A DNA stretch of 64,000 bases from Micropruina sp. (lineage in GTDB: Bacteria; Actinomycetota; Actinomycetes; Propionibacteriales; Propionibacteriaceae), in NCBI GenBank assembly GCA_016711105.1, contig JADJTO010000005.1, positions 62,001-126,000 on the forward strand, read 5' to 3'. The position numbers and the translations under genes were made by a program. The notes under the pieces are model-generated. The model was not told where the DNA came from, did no database searches, and was given only the letters and a program-made list of their open reading frames with translations. This document shows positions 55,086-64,000 of this stretch, piece after piece (position 1 is the stretch's first letter; the number at the start of each line of letters is the position of its first letter).

Positions 55086-56265
55086 CCTCTGTTGGAGTCC
55101 GTTCGGACCTCGTCTTCTTGCCACCACCGCGCTGCTGGGGTGGCCAGCCTCGGCTTGTCCGCTTGCACCGATAATGCGGCCCCGGCCAGCGTGAACGACC
55201 CGCGCCGGCTCACCGTCAGCGCCACCGACACCGCCTGCCAGCTGAGCGCGATCACCGCTCCGTCCGGCACCGTGACCTTCGCGGTGACCAACAACGGCAG
55301 CCTGGTCACCGAGTTCTACCTGTTCGGCCCGGACGGTCTGCGCATCCTGGCCGAGGTCGAGAACATCGGCCCCGGGCTGACCCGCGAGCTGGTGCTGACC
55401 GCGCCCGCCGGGAAGGTGTTCGCCGCCTGCAAGCCCGGCATGCAGGGCGCCGGCATCCGGCAGGAGTTCACCGTGACCGACAGTGGTGAGGTGGCCCTGA
55501 CCGGGGATGAGGCCGCGATGATCGCGCTGGCCGCCGAGCAGTACCGGCTCTACGTCCGGGGCTCAGGTGGAGGAGTTGCTGACCGCCACGACATCGTTCG
55601 CCGACCTGGTCAAGGCCGGTTCGGACGACGAGGCCCGCGACCTCTACCCCGAGGCTCGGGTCTTCTGGGAGCGGGTGGAAATCGTGGCTGAATCCTTCGG
55701 CGACCTTGATCCGCGCATGGACGCCCGCGAGGCCGACCTGGAACCCGGGCAGGCTTTCACCGGTTGGCATCGACTGGAGAAGGACCTGTGGCCGGCCCGC
55801 GCCGGCGAGTACACCCCGCTGACCGCCGCCCAGCGGGCCACGATCGCCGACCAGTTGGTGGCCGACACCCAAGAGCTCTACAACCGCACCCGGGAGCTCA
55901 CCTACACCGCCTCCGACATCGCCAACGGCGCTAAGAGCCTGCTGGACGAGGTGGCCACCGGAAAGGTCACCGGTGAAGAGGAGTACTTCTCCCGCACCGA
56001 CCTGTGGGACTTCCAGGCCAACGTGGACGGGGCTCGCGTCGCCTGGGAGGGCCTGCGTCCGCTGCTGCAAACCAAGGACGCGGCGCTGGGCGGACGGATC
56101 GCCCGCGAGTTCGAGAACGTGCAGGCCTTGCTGGACGCCCAGCGCAAGGGCGACGGCTTCGTCACTTACGACACCCTCACCGCCGAGCAGATCAAGGCCA
56201 TGGCGGACGCAGTGAACGCGCTCAGCGAACCCCTGTCGAAGCTTGCCGCCGCGGTCCTGGCCTGA
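55082..56265 (+). CDS. efeO: Iron-uptake lipoprotein EfeO (frameshifted)
   Basis: Extracytoplasmic iron-binding partner of EfeU. The likely start is TTG 55082 overlapping the efeU stop (MTSVGVRSDLVFLATTALLG), with lipobox LGLSAC. A cupredoxin-like domain follows (SAITAPSGTVTFAVTNNGS, PGLTRELVLTAPAGKVFAACKPGM), then the imelysin/M75 domain with GWHRLEKDLW (HxxE metal motif). Frames change near 55130 and 55565. The stop is 1 base before efeB. Confidence 0.9.
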
Positions 56266-56266
56266 G

Positions 56267-57547
56267 ATGGCGGGGACGGTGCGGGGCGGTCTATCACGGC
56301 GCGGCCTGATCAGCTCGGTCGGGGCCGGGGCGGCGCTGGCCGGGGGTCTGACGGCCGCCTTCGTGGGCGATGCGGCCAGCTCGGGGAACGCGTCCGCAGT
56401 GGACGATCTCAGCTACCCGTTCGAGGGAGCGCACCAGGCCGGGATCGTCACCCCGGCTCAGGATCGGCTCCACTTCGCCGCCTTCGACCTCGACCCGCGC
56501 GCGACCGGGGACGATCTGATCGCCTTGCTTCGGGATTGGACGGACGCCGCGCGCCGCCTCTGCGCCGGCTCCGGCGCCGGCCCGGTCGGACCGCTCTCGG
56601 GCTCCTACGACGCGCCCCCCGATGACACCGGCGAGGCGATCGGGCTGCCCCCGTCCGGGCTGACGATCACGTTCGGCTTCGGGCCCTCGCTGTTCACCGA
56701 TGCGGACGGGGTGGACCGTTTCGGGCTGGCGGCTCGGCAGCCGGACGCCCTGCGCCCGCTCCCGCATTTCCCCGCTGACAAGCTGAATCACCTCGCCAGC
56801 GACGGGGATCTGTGCATCCAGGCGTGCGCCCAGGATCCGCAGGTCGCCGTGCACGCGATCCGCAATCTCACTCGGATCGCCATGGGACGGGCGGCCATCC
56901 GCTGGTCGCAGCTGGGCTTCGGACGCACCTCGTCCACCGCGGCGGCGCACGTGACCCCCCGGAACCTGTTCGGCTTCAAGGACGGCACGATGAGCCTGCG
57001 CGCCGAGGAGACGCCAGCGATCGACGAGCACGTGTGGGTGCGTCCGGGCGAGGCGAAAGCGTCCTGGCTGGTCGGCGGCAGCTACCTGGTGGCCCGCAAG
57101 ATCCACATGATCGTCGAGACCTGGGACCGCAGCAGCCTGCGCGAGCAGGAGCGGATCATCGGCCGGACGAAAGCCGAAGGCGCACCCCTGTCGGGCGGCA
57201 AGGAGTTCGACCAGCCCGACTTCGCGCTGCCGGGTCGGGGCGGGCAGCCGCTGGTCGACCCCACTTCGCACGTCGCCCTGGCCCACCCGACGCACAACAG
57301 TGGCGTCCGGATGCTGCGCCGCGGCTACAACTTCGTGGATGGTAACGACGCCCTCGGACGCCTGCTGGCCGGCCTGTTCTTCATCGCCTTCGTCACCGAT
57401 CCGCGGACGCATTACATCCCGCTGCAAACCAAACTGAGCCAGCAGGATCTGCTCAGCGAGTACCTGCAACACATCGGCTCAGGCCTGTTCGCGGTGCCGC
57501 CCGGGGTGGGCCCCGGCGAGTTCGTCGGCCAAGCCCTCTTCGCCTGA
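56267..57547 (+). CDS. efeB: EfeB, Tat-exported Dyp-type heme peroxidase
   Basis: Oxidises Fe(II) and may release iron from heme at the cell surface. The intact 426-aa protein has a twin-arginine signal (LSRRGLISSVGAGAALAGGL). Dyp features: the distal-site Asp motif FGFKDGTMSLR near residue 245, proximal heme His within the YLVARKIHMIVETW region, and C-terminal NFVDGNDALGRLLAGLFFIAFVTDP. ATG 56267; last gene of efeUOB. Confidence 0.93.
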   Translation: MAGTVRGGLSRRGLISSVGAGAALAGGLTAAFVGDAASSGNASAVDDLSYPFEGAHQAGIVTPAQDRLHFAAFDLDPRATGDDLIALLRDWTDAARRLCAGSGAGPVGPLSGSYDAPPDDTGEAIGLPPSGLTITFGFGPSLFTDADGVDRFGLAARQPDALRPLPHFPADKLNHLASDGDLCIQACAQDPQVAVHAIRNLTRIAMGRAAIRWSQLGFGRTSSTAAAHVTPRNLFGFKDGTMSLRAEETPAIDEHVWVRPGEAKASWLVGGSYLVARKIHMIVETWDRSSLREQERIIGRTKAEGAPLSGGKEFDQPDFALPGRGGQPLVDPTSHVALAHPTHNSGVRMLRRGYNFVDGNDALGRLLAGLFFIAFVTDPRTHYIPLQTKLSQQDLLSEYLQHIGSGLFAVPPGVGPGEFVGQALFA

Positions 57548-57748
57548 CCTCGCGCCTTCTGGCCCGGCGTGGCGCCGTTCGGCCCCGCGTCAGGTCCCCC
57601 GCAGTCAGGCCCGGCCCCGGGTCGGGCGTCCTCTGGCTCGGCCTCTGACCCGGCGCCGTCCGGTTCGGCCCCCTGACCTGGCCGGACCAGACCAGAGCGC
57701 CGACGGGCCCCGCAGCCCCTCGGACGCGCCACCCGCCCTATGGCCACT

Positions 57749-57819
57749 TCGCCCGCAAGACGACCTCTTCGCCCGCGTCCTGCTGCGGGCGAAGAGCCCC
57801 TTTTGCGGGCGGAGTGCCC
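57749..57819. repeat. Intergenic repeat family H, copy 2
   Basis: 71 bases from TCGCCCGCAA to GCGGGCGGAGTGCCC, the same length and order of conserved blocks as 7627-7697, again between convergent genes. Confidence 0.65.
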
Positions 57820-57912
57820 GAGCTAGCTGCCTGGGCCGGGGCGGCGGCATCTGCTTCAAGGCGGGGCTGGCGGCGGTGGTTAGTCAGCCCGCTCGTGCAT
57901 GCAGCCGTTAGT

Positions 57913-57952
57913 GAGTGAGTTTCACCACCAAACTCGGTGGTGAAACTCACTC
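57913..57952. terminator. Perfect 17-bp hairpin, possible bidirectional terminator
   Basis: Arms GAGTGAGTTTCACCACC and GGTGGTGAAACTCACTC with loop AAACTC. There is no T tract on either side. It lies between convergent efeB and mshB, so it could end transcription from both sides or be an RNA-processing or protein-binding site. Confidence 0.5.
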
Positions 57953-58078
57953 GTTATTGCGGGCCCGGGGGCTGGTCGGACCCTGACGTGGCTCCCGGCC
58001 CCAGGGGTCGTCCGCCAGACCAGTGGACGCATCCCGAGCACGGTTGTCGGCCCGAGGCATCTGGCGTGCACGCAGACC

Positions 58079-58825
58079 TCAGCCCCGCCGCAGCCCGATT
58101 CGGGTTTGGATCGGCTCCAGTTGACCACCGGAGTGGATCACGTCCGACCCCAACACCGTGAGTTGGCTGGCGTGACAACGCAAGGCGTCGATCACCGCGG
58201 GCAGTTCGCCAGCCAGGTCGAACCACTCCACCCCTGACTCGGACGACGCCCGCGAACCGTCCCGCGGAACGGAGACCACCACGGCGAACGGCACCCCAGC
58301 CAGCTCGGCCGCTGTCCGACTGATGTGATGCATCGCCACGTGATCGGGGTGTCCGTAGCCGCCGTCGCTGTCATAGCTGATCACCAACTCCGCCCCGACC
58401 GCCCGGACGTACGCCGCCAGATCAGCGGCAGCCTCGGCCACGGGGGCAGCTACCAAACAATCAGGCCCCGAATCTGCCGCGGGCCCGGCCACGGACGGCG
58501 TCACCCATTGCATGCCCGAGTCGCAATACCGCCGCGCCGGCAGCCCGAACACGCGCGCCGGCCCCGAGCCGAGCCAGCCGTGCCGCGTCACACCGAGTGC
58601 CGCCAGAGCGCCTGCCAACTCGGCCTCGCGATGCGCGTCCAGATCACCGTCGACCACCACTCCGGAAACGATCTCACCCCGTTCTCCGCGGGTCGCAGTG
58701 AGCACCGAGACCGCAACGCCGCGCCGGGACAGCCAGGCGATCAACGCCCCGGTGGCCAGCGTCTCGTCGTCGGGGTGGGCGTGCGCGAACAGCACCGATC
58801 GGACGCCGTCCAGAAGAGAGGTCAC
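58079..58825 (-). CDS. mshB: N-acetylglucosaminyl deacetylase, MshB/PIG-L family
   Basis: Removes acetate from GlcNAc-inositol in mycothiol synthesis. About 248 aa: the zinc motif VLFAHAHPDDETLATGAL near residue 11, RGERGEIVSG, and GGYGHPDHVAMHHI with the third metal ligand near 155. GTG 58825 overlaps the mshA stop (GTGA). Adjacency to mshA makes MshB more likely than other PIG-L deacetylases. Confidence 0.85.
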   Translation of the reverse strand: MTSLLDGVRSVLFAHAHPDDETLATGALIAWLSRRGVAVSVLTATRGERGEIVSGVVVDGDLDAHREAELAGALAALGVTRHGWLGSGPARVFGLPARRYCDSGMQWVTPSVAGPAADSGPDCLVAAPVAEAAADLAAYVRAVGAELVISYDSDGGYGHPDHVAMHHISRTAAELAGVPFAVVVSVPRDGSRASSESGVEWFDLAGELPAVIDALRCHASQLTVLGSDVIHSGGQLEPIQTRIGLRRG

Positions 58826-60022
58826 GCCCGTCCCTCGATCAGCGACTGGTAGCACCACTCCAACCGCCGCGCCGCCCACGCCCAATTGAAGCGCCGCGCA
58901 TGAATCTGGGCGACAACCCCCATTCGCTCCAACACCACCGGCTTGGCCAGCAGGCGGGTGATCGCCGTGCCCCAATCCCCGGCCTGCCGCGAATCCATCA
59001 GTTGGCCGGTTTCGCCGTGCACCACCGCTTCGCGCAATCCGCCAGCAGCCGAGGCGATCACCGGGGTGCCGCAGGAGGCCGACTCCAACGCGATCAACCC
59101 GAACGTTTCGGAGTGCGAGGGCACCAGGGTCATCCGGGCGCCGCGCATCATGTCGGCCAGCCCCGTCCGGCTCAGCGGGCCGATGAAATGCACCCGATCA
59201 GTCAACCCGTGCCTCCGCACCAGCGCCTTCAGTTCGGCGAAGTAGGGGGCGAAGTCGACCGAGACGTCCCCGGCGATGACCAGGTCCGGACGCAGTTCCT
59301 CCGGCACCTCGGCCAGCGCGCCGATGGCCAGATCCGGCCCCTTCAGCGGCTGCAGCCGAGCCGCGAACAGCAGGAAGCCGCGCGGGTTGGTCGTCGGAGG
59401 CACCCAGGACGGGTCGGCCCGGGAATGAAAAAGCTCACCGTCCACACCGGGGGAGACGATCATGATCCGCGAAGGGTCGCCGCCGCAGCGCTCATACACC
59501 GTCCGCGCCTCGGCCGCGCTGATCGCGACCACCGAATCCGACTCTGCCGCCACCAGGCGCTCACCGGGCACCCGCGCCGGAGATTCCGGGCGGCTCCCCC
59601 TCAGCCAACGGGGAGCCCGGCAGGGCCGCCACCGAATGGAAGCTCTGCACATGCGGAACCCCCCACGCCCGGGCCGCCGGCAACGCCGCGACGCCCGACA
59701 TCCAGTGGTGCGAATGCACGACGTCATAAGGACCCAGGCCTCGCAGGCCCGCGGAGAACTCGCCGATGTGTTGGTCGATGGCGCTCTTGGCCAGCTTGGT
59801 GGTCGGCCCGGCGGTCAGATGCCGCAGCGTGACACCGCTCTCCAGTTCGAGCACGTCCGGCAGGTCCGGCGAGCTTCGTCGGGTGATCAGCTCGACCTGA
59901 TGCCCCAGCCGGGCCAGAGCGGCGGCCTGGCTGCGCTCGACGACGTTCATGCCACCGGCATCCCCGGAGCCCGGCATGTCGGCCGGGGAGGTGTGCAGAG
60001 AGACGAAGGCGATTCGTAGCAT
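58822..60022 (-). CDS. mshA: D-inositol-3-phosphate glycosyltransferase MshA-like (one frameshift)
   Basis: GT4 enzyme for the first mycothiol step, joining GlcNAc to inositol-phosphate. N-terminal FVSLHTSPADMPGSGDAGGMNVV (family GGMNVY-like motif) and VHSHHWMSGVAAL. After a shift near 59575 come LFAARLQPLKGPDLAIGAL, IGPLSRTGLADMMRGARMTLVPSHSETFGLIALESASCGTPVIA (EX7E) and the C-terminal helix. ATG 60022, 19 bases after the GNAT gene. Confidence 0.88.
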
Positions 60023-60041
60023 TGGTGACACGGAGGGGAGC

Positions 60042-60944
60042 TTAGCCATCCGCCCCGACATCACTGCGATACCCAACGATCGAGCCGTCCGGCCGGAAGC
60101 CCAGCCGCGCATACAACCCGCGCGCGGCAAGCCGGTCCTCACGGACGGTCAGATTCACCGTTCCCTTCGGCGACAGCGCCATGATCCGCCGGGACGCGCC
60201 GACGACCAGCCCGAGCCCGACGCCCCGTCCGCGGGCCTCGATCGGCACGGCGACGAAGTCCAGATAGCCCTCCCCGTCAGCCTGCACCCGTCCGGACGCG
60301 TAGCCGAGGAACTCGCCCTCCTGCTCGGCGACCACGACCACGAACTCGCCGGCCAGCCCGTCCGCCACCACCCGTTCGGCGGTGTAATAAGAGCGCGGAA
60401 ATTCAGCATCGTGCAACGGACGCAGCCGCTCCACGTCGTCGGCCCGGACGCCGCGCAGCCGCGCATCATCACCGGGCCACCCTTCGGCGATGGCAGTGTC
60501 GACCACCAGGACGTGGTTCACCTCGCTCGCCTTCAACCCCAGATCTGCGCCCAGCGCCGCCAGCCGCTGATTGGCGACGTCGCCGCAGAGCTCGATGTCG
60601 GTGATCGCGGGGGAGAGCTCGGCCAGCGAGTCGATCGCGGCCGCCACCAACTCAGGTGCCCAGCGCGACCAGGCGCCCTCATCGCCGCTGACCCAGGGCC
60701 CGAAGATCCAGGACCGTCCCAGCTCGGTGTCGATGTCCCAGACCACGGCGCCGACCACTCGTCCGTCCTCGCCGGCGACGCGGAGGGTCGTCCGCCAGTC
60801 GGGGTTGAGGTCGCCCAGCTCGTCGACGATTCCGTCCCGGGTGGTGCCGAGGTAGCCGGTGCCACGGCTCACATCGGACTGTTCTGCGACGATCAGGTCG
60901 ATCACGGCGTCGAGGTCGTCGGGGCCGGGGGTCGTGATGCTCAT
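60042..60944 (-). CDS. GNAT-family acetyltransferase, two-domain
   Basis: A 300-aa protein with two GNAT-like halves; the second has the acetyl-CoA loop IEARGRGVGLGLVVGASRRIM and the end LYARLGFRPDGSIVGYRSD. ATG 60944 is favoured by the protein start MSITTPGPDDLDAVI. It is first in a leftward unit with mshA and mshB. MshD, the mycothiol synthase, is also a double GNAT, so a link is tempting, but this sequence lacks blocks that I would call MshD-specific. Confidence 0.75.
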   Translation of the reverse strand: MSITTPGPDDLDAVIDLIVAEQSDVSRGTGYLGTTRDGIVDELGDLNPDWRTTLRVAGEDGRVVGAVVWDIDTELGRSWIFGPWVSGDEGAWSRWAPELVAAAIDSLAELSPAITDIELCGDVANQRLAALGADLGLKASEVNHVLVVDTAIAEGWPGDDARLRGVRADDVERLRPLHDAEFPRSYYTAERVVADGLAGEFVVVVAEQEGEFLGYASGRVQADGEGYLDFVAVPIEARGRGVGLGLVVGASRRIMALSPKGTVNLTVREDRLAARGLYARLGFRPDGSIVGYRSDVGADG

Positions 60945-61034
60945 GTCTCTCCTGACACTCAAAGCGTGATTCACCGAGCCGACCAGTTTCCCAAACCGGA
61001 CGCGAGCCGACAAGGCCGCTGACATCATGAACGC

Positions 61035-61451
61035 ATGGCCGGAGGCGACATTGTGTGCGAACTGCTGCGCGGCGAGGTGAGCGCCGAGGTGGTCTGGCGA
61101 GATGAGCACGTGATCGCGTTCCTGGATCATCGTCCGGTGTTCAAGGGGCACGTTCTCGTCTGCCCGATCCGGCACACCGACACCCTGCTCGACCTGCCCA
61201 CGGACGAGATTGAGCCGCTGTTCTCCGCAGCCCGGCGGATCGCGGCCGCGCTCGGGGTGGCGCTGGGCGCCGACGGAACGTTCGTTGCGGTGAACAACGT
61301 GATCAGCCAGTCGGTGCCGCACCTGCACGTCCATGTCGTGCCCCGGCGGCGCGGGGACGGGTTGCGCGGCTTCTTCTGGCCACGGACGAGCTATGCCCCC
61401 GGCGAGCTCGAGGCCCACGGACGACTGATCCGCGAGGCGCTCGACAGGTGA
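61035..61451 (+). CDS. HIT-family nucleotide hydrolase/transferase
   Basis: An intact 138-aa histidine-triad protein: VIAFLDHRPVFKGHVLVCP, HTDTLLDLP, and the catalytic triad SVPHLHVHVVPRR near residues 97-108. ATG 61035. Hint/Fhit-like enzymes hydrolyse AMP- or dinucleotide-linked substrates; which one is unknown. Confidence 0.92.
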   Translation: MAGGDIVCELLRGEVSAEVVWRDEHVIAFLDHRPVFKGHVLVCPIRHTDTLLDLPTDEIEPLFSAARRIAAALGVALGADGTFVAVNNVISQSVPHLHVHVVPRRRGDGLRGFFWPRTSYAPGELEAHGRLIREALDR

Positions 61452-61523
61452 CCCCGGCCCCCGCCGCTGCGCTGGCCGCGAACTCGGTCAAGGAATGTCG
61501 GAGGCGGGGCCTAGGCTGTTTTG

Positions 61524-63319
61524 ATGCGCAGTATTCTCCGGCTCCTCGGCGTTGCCCGTGAGCTTTGGCCCCAGTATGTCGGGATCGTCCTCACCTCGAT
61601 CCTGATCGCTGGGACGGGCCTGTTGACTCCCTTTATCATCGGCGCCGCGACCGATCAGATCGTGGCGGCCGGGCAGGGGGCGACCGATGGCGTGACCGCG
61701 GTGCTGTGGCTGGCGGTGGCCTTGTTGATCAACGATCTGGCCAACACCGTGATCTCCAACTATGGCGGCTACCTCGGCGACACGATGGCCGTCCGACTGC
61801 GCACCGCCTTGTCGAACAAGTATTTCGCCAAGCTGCTCAGCTTGCCGCAGAAGTATTTCGACAATGAGCTCACGGGCACCATCGTGAACCGGTTGCAGCG
61901 CTCGATCACCGAGACCACCGGCTTCCTCAACATGTTCGCCAACAACTTCTTCCCGATGCTGATCACGGTGTTCGCGGTCCTGATCATCAGCGCCGCCTAC
62001 TCCATCTGGTTGTCGCTGCTGCTGATCGTGATCTATCCGCTGTTCACCTGGCTGACCGCCATCACCTCCAAGAAGTGGCAAGCCCTGGAGGGCAAGAAGA
62101 ACGCCGAGTTCGACCAGGCCGGGGGCCGGTTCAGCGAAGTGATCGGCCAGATCAAGGTCGTCAAGAGTTTCGCTCAGGAGCGCCGCGAGCTGAGCCTCTT
62201 CGACGGCAACTATCAGCGCACGATCGGGATCACCGGCGAACAGTCCCGCTGGTGGCACCAGATGGACGTGGCTCGCCGCGGGGCGCTGAATGTCATCTTC
62301 TTCGGCGTGTACGCGATCATCTTCGTCCAAACCGTCCAGGGTGCGTTCAGCATCGGCGAAATGGTGGTGTTGGTGCAGCTGGTCAATATCGCCCGCCAGC
62401 CGGTGCTCAGCATGAGCTATTTCGTCGACACGATCCAAAAGGCGATCGCCGGCAGCAAGGACTACTTCAAAGTCATGGAGGAACTGCCCGAGCGCCCGAT
62501 CGAGGAGCCGAGCGACGCCCCGGCTCCGCTGGCGTTGGGCGATGCTGTGCCGGCGATCGAGTTCGAGCGCGCGTGCTTCGGCTACACCGACACCGAGAAG
62601 GTGTTGGACGAGGTCAGCTTCGCCGTCCGTCGCGGCGAGCGGGTCGCTTTCGTCGGGGAGAGTGGCGGCGGCAAGACCACGCTGGTCAGCCTGCTGCTCG
62701 GCCTCTACTCGCTCGGGAAGGGGCGGGTGCGCGTCGGCGGTCACGACATCGCCGCGTTGCCCCTGGAGCAATTGCGGCGCAGCGTCGGGGTGGTGTTCCA
62801 GGATCCGTCCTGGTTCTCGGGCTCGATCGCCGACAACATCGCCTACGGCAGCCCGTCCGCCACCCGGGAAGAGATCAAGCCGTGGCCAAACGGGCCAACG
62901 CCCACGAGTTCATTTCGACCTTCGCCGAGGGGTACGACTCCCAAATCGGGGAGCGCGGCCTCAAACTCTCCGGCGGCCAGAAGCAGCGGATCGCGGTCGC
63001 CCGAGCAATGCTCAAGGACGCCCCGATCCTGATTCTCGACGAGGCCACCAGTTCTCTGGATTCCAAGTCGGAGCGGCTCGTTCAAGAAGGGTTGGAGCAC
63101 TTGATGGCTGAGCGAACCACCCTGATCGTCGCGCACCGCCTCTCCACGATCAGCTCCGCCGACCGCATCGTCACCCTGAAGAACGGACGAGTGGACGAGA
63201 TCGGCTCCCCCGACGAACTGGCCCGCAGTGGTGGCATCTACGCCGAGCTATTGGCCCTCCAAGCCTCCTCCTCGAAGGCGGACCGGAAGCGACTGCAGGC
63301 CTACGACATCTCGCGCTGA
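61524..63319 (+). CDS. ABC exporter, fused membrane and ATPase domains (one frameshift)
   Basis: A half-transporter of about 599 aa: six-helix exporter domain (residues ~10-320), then the ATPase with Walker A VGESGGGKTTLVS (GxxGxGKT), Q-loop VFQDPSWFSG, signature LSGGQKQRIAVARAM, Walker B ILILDEATSSLDS and H-loop IVAHRLST. A one-base loss near 62880 splits the ATPase. It would act as a homodimer or with a partner outside the window; the substrate is unknown (lipid or drug exporters look alike). ATG 61524 is preferred over TTG 61521. Confidence 0.92.
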
Positions 63320-63477
63320 GCAGCGCCCGCGGACGTCCGGCTTGCCGATCGCGACCCTGACCTAGCGTAAAACTGCTCAGCAGAGCGGGTGCGTCCGCGG
63401 ACTGAGTCCCCGTAGACTCCGGCGAGAACTCGCCTCGTGAGTGTCATTCGGCCACAAGCCGGAGCGAAGGAGGATCA
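63320..63477. promoter_or_regulatory. Upstream region of the membrane pyrophosphatase
   Basis: 158 bases with small inverted repeats (CTGCT-C-AGCAG at about 63371-63381; GGCGAG-AA-CTCGCC at 63421-63434) and a GGAGG ribosome site before ATG 63478. No recognised riboswitch. Confidence 0.4.
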
Positions 63478-64000
63478 ATGCTCGAAGTCGGCGCCACAAG
63501 CGTGACGATTGTGCTGGTGATTGCGGCCATCGGAGTGGTCAGTCTGTTGTACGCGGTGGTGCTGCGGCGTGAGGTTCTGGCCGCCGATGAAGGCACGCCC
63601 AAAATGCAGGCCATCGCTTTGGCCGTCCAAGAGGGCGCCGCGGCCTATCTGAGTCGCCAGTTCCGCACCCTGATCCTCTTTGCCGGCATCGTTTTCGGGC
63701 TCCTGTTCCTGCTCCCCGGCACCACCGAGATCAGGGTCGGCCGATCGCTGTTCTTCCTGGTCGGAGCGGGTTTCTCGGCGTCCATCGGCTACTTGGGGAT
63801 GTGGCTGGCGGTTCGGGCCAACGTCCGGGTCGCGGCGGCCGCGATGCGCCCCGACGGACGGGCCCGCGGCGCCACGATCGCTTTCCGTACCGGCGGCGTG
63901 GTCGGCATGTGTGTGGTCGGCTTGGGCCTGCTCGGGTCGGCCATCGTCGTGCTGATCTACCGGGCGGAAGCGCCCGCCGTCCTTGAAGGTTTCGGCTTCG
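63478..64000 (+). CDS. hppA: Membrane-bound ion-translocating pyrophosphatase, N-terminal part (continues past window)
   Basis: Pumps protons or sodium using pyrophosphate. The first 174 residues show the typical start: helix 1 (VTIVLVIAAIGVVSLLYAVVL), a segment with KMQAIALAVQEGAAAYLSRQF, the motif that precedes helix 2 in HppA proteins, and GAGFSASIGYLGMWLAVRANVRVAAAA. The pyrophosphate-binding motifs would lie beyond the window. ATG 63478 with AAGGAGG upstream. Confidence 0.92.
   Translation, partial: MLEVGATSVTIVLVIAAIGVVSLLYAVVLRREVLAADEGTPKMQAIALAVQEGAAAYLSRQFRTLILFAGIVFGLLFLLPGTTEIRVGRSLFFLVGAGFSASIGYLGMWLAVRANVRVAAAAMRPDGRARGATIAFRTGGVVGMCVVGLGLLGSAIVVLIYRAEAPAVLEGFGF

Larger units (their letters stand above)
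57548..58078. other. Convergent intergenic region with repeats
   Basis: Between efeB and mshB, 531 bases. The left 190 bases are low-complexity GC-rich sequence (recurring GGCCCGGC/CCCTGACC-like words) without a believable gene. A full family H repeat (57749-57819) and a 17-bp-stem hairpin (57913-57952) follow; nothing else is evident. Confidence 0.6.

Noticed and set aside
60042..60944. Firm call as mycothiol synthase mshD
   Set aside because: The neighbourhood and double GNAT layout fit, but I cannot point to MshD-specific residues; kept as a GNAT protein.
61488..62771. 427-aa minus-strand open frame rich in His/Gln/Asp
   Set aside because: It is antisense to the ABC exporter and has the composition typical of a GC-rich shadow frame.
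1..64000. tRNA or rRNA genes
   Set aside because: No T-loop/anticodon cloverleaf or rRNA-like segment was found by eye on either strand.

Overview
The window is high-GC DNA with actinobacterial hallmarks: mycothiol-type genes (mshA, mshB), a DtxR/IdeR-like iron box before efeUOB, many GTG starts, and 4-base ATGA/GTGA overlaps between genes. The gene set (GH36 alpha-galactosidase, VTC-domain protein, inositol catabolism, membrane pyrophosphatase) fits a soil, sludge or sediment actinobacterium. Propionibacteriales is a reasonable but unproven guess. There is no tRNA, rRNA or CRISPR that I can recognise.

Layout: 1-7548 galactose module (UGPase, galE, galK leftward; LacI regulator and alpha-galactosidase rightward). 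7770-9153 VTC-domain and DUF4956 pair. 9268-12309 iolD and a transaldolase-family gene. 12447-15139 ferredoxin reductase remnant, IS630-type element and VOC-protein remnant. 15149-17083 alanine racemase and sulfurtransferase. 17126-17676 tandem intergenic repeats. 17727-21300 branched-chain 2-oxo acid dehydrogenase E2-E1beta-E1alpha. 21467-23375 a two-gene HTH-ImmA/IrrE cassette bounded by 19-bp direct repeats and abutting the stop codon of a cation-efflux gene. 24420-27218 decayed ATPase, DinB protein and a junction of two truncated genes. 27408-33466 5'-nucleotidase, ECF sigma/anti-sigma-like pair, second LacI regulator and GH32-like enzyme. 33521-37846 more repeats, argF, holin-like protein, two-component system, cupin. 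37878-43501 hydrolases, MFS transporter, fatty-acid oxidation fusion. 43646-50847 small and secreted proteins, ApbE, glycosyltransferase, MazEF-like module, IS982 remnant. 51169-53817 IS21 element. 54210-57547 iron uptake. 58079-60944 mycothiol genes. 61035-64000 HIT protein, ABC exporter, start of a membrane pyrophosphatase.

About half of the genes are broken by single-base indels, mostly near short G/C runs, while family-typical protein continues in another frame. This looks more like consensus error than mass pseudogenisation, so most broken genes are annotated here as one CDS across the shift. True decay is clearer at the IS630, IS21 and IS982 loci and near 24.4-26.4 kb, where whole gene ends are missing.

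How the parts fit: the galactose module couples alpha-galactoside cleavage to galactokinase, epimerase and a UDP-sugar pyrophosphorylase, with no galT visible. The efe operon is probably iron-repressed. Several families of short intergenic repeats (called E, G and H here) recur, mostly between convergent genes.
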